This document shows, piece by piece, positions 8,400 to 8,478 of a stretch of 8,478 nt of DNA. This DNA comes from JANXLS01 sp038227045 (GTDB taxonomy: Bacteria > Planctomycetota > SZUA-567 > H5-PLA8). A program made the position numbers and the translations under genes. Under the pieces are notes generated by a model. That model was not told where the DNA came from and made no database searches. It saw only the letters and a program-made list of their open reading frames with translations. The DNA is taken from positions 1 through 8,478 of the forward strand of contig JBBRQD010000180.1 in NCBI GenBank assembly GCA_038227045.1, given 5' to 3'. The stretch's first letter is position 1, and the number at the start of each line of letters is the position of its first letter.

Positions 8400-8405
8400 A
8401 GGAGG
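8400..8405 (+). promoter_or_regulatory. ribosome binding site AGGAGG of the right-edge gene
   Basis: A complete AGGAGG lies seven bases before ATG 8413. It is the main reason to call the truncated frame that follows a real gene. Confidence 0.75.
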
Positions 8406-8412
8406 AAGACTC

Positions 8413-8478
8413 ATGGCGCGAGGCAAGTGCGGACAGCAGGCACGGTGGGCGGTTCGGCGTGCGGAGTGGCGGCGTCGG
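8413..8478 (+). CDS. 5' fragment of a gene, possibly IS66-type accessory protein (3' end outside window)
   Basis: Twenty-two codons are visible before the window ends, translating to a basic stretch beginning MARGKCGQQARWAVRRAEWRRR. The strong Shine-Dalgarno sequence makes the start secure. A short basic N-terminus with two tryptophans about seven to nine residues apart and an arginine-rich turn is reminiscent of the small helix-turn-helix proteins (TnpA-like) that open IS66-family elements, where a serine-glycine-leucine stretch usually follows. The possible element end at 8285 supports this. With so few residues the family is a suggestion only; any basic DNA-binding protein could begin this way. 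Confidence 0.45.
   Translation, partial: MARGKCGQQARWAVRRAEWRRR

Overview
The window looks like a piece of a Planctomycetes-Verrucomicrobia type chromosome, possibly another soil or aquatic lineage that shares the same gene families. The main evidence is an adjacent gene pair: a very large secreted protein with planctomycete-type cytochrome c, WD40-like, DUF1549 and DUF1553 regions, followed by a Tat-exported DUF1501 protein. This pairing is a hallmark of those phyla. The core genes are GC-rich (about 60% in hand-counted lines). No tRNA, rRNA or CRISPR array was seen.

Layout. Bases 1-140 are the 3' end of an IS630-like transposase gene, cut by the window edge. Bases 141-397 are a non-coding leader. 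Bases 398-5599 encode the 1733-residue multidomain surface/periplasmic protein. After 15 bases and a strong ribosome binding site, the DUF1501 gene follows at 5615-7084; the two are very probably one operon. Two hairpins with T-tracts (7114-7143 and 7148-7175) close the operon.

From about 7148 the character changes to an accessory patch. It holds REP-like palindromes, a 13-base direct repeat at 7184 and 8285, and a 179-residue Hjc-like PD-(D/E)XK nuclease-fold gene (7313-7852, about 44% GC) whose last codons lie in a repeat. A short GC-rich gene of unknown function follows (7874-8245, about 59% GC). The window ends in the first 22 codons of a gene with an excellent ribosome binding site (8413 onward) that resembles an IS66-type accessory transposase protein.

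Function. The two large genes probably work together in the cell envelope on extracellular substrates; cytochrome-like heme motifs, Ig-like domains and the AlkP-like DUF1501 partner fit this, but the exact substrate is unknown. The nuclease-like gene and the small conserved gene are close enough to be cotranscribed, but their different base composition and the repeat between them suggest they were assembled from separate sources. No clearly new defence system can be claimed. The most interesting part is the repeat-bounded nuclease patch at 7148-8300.
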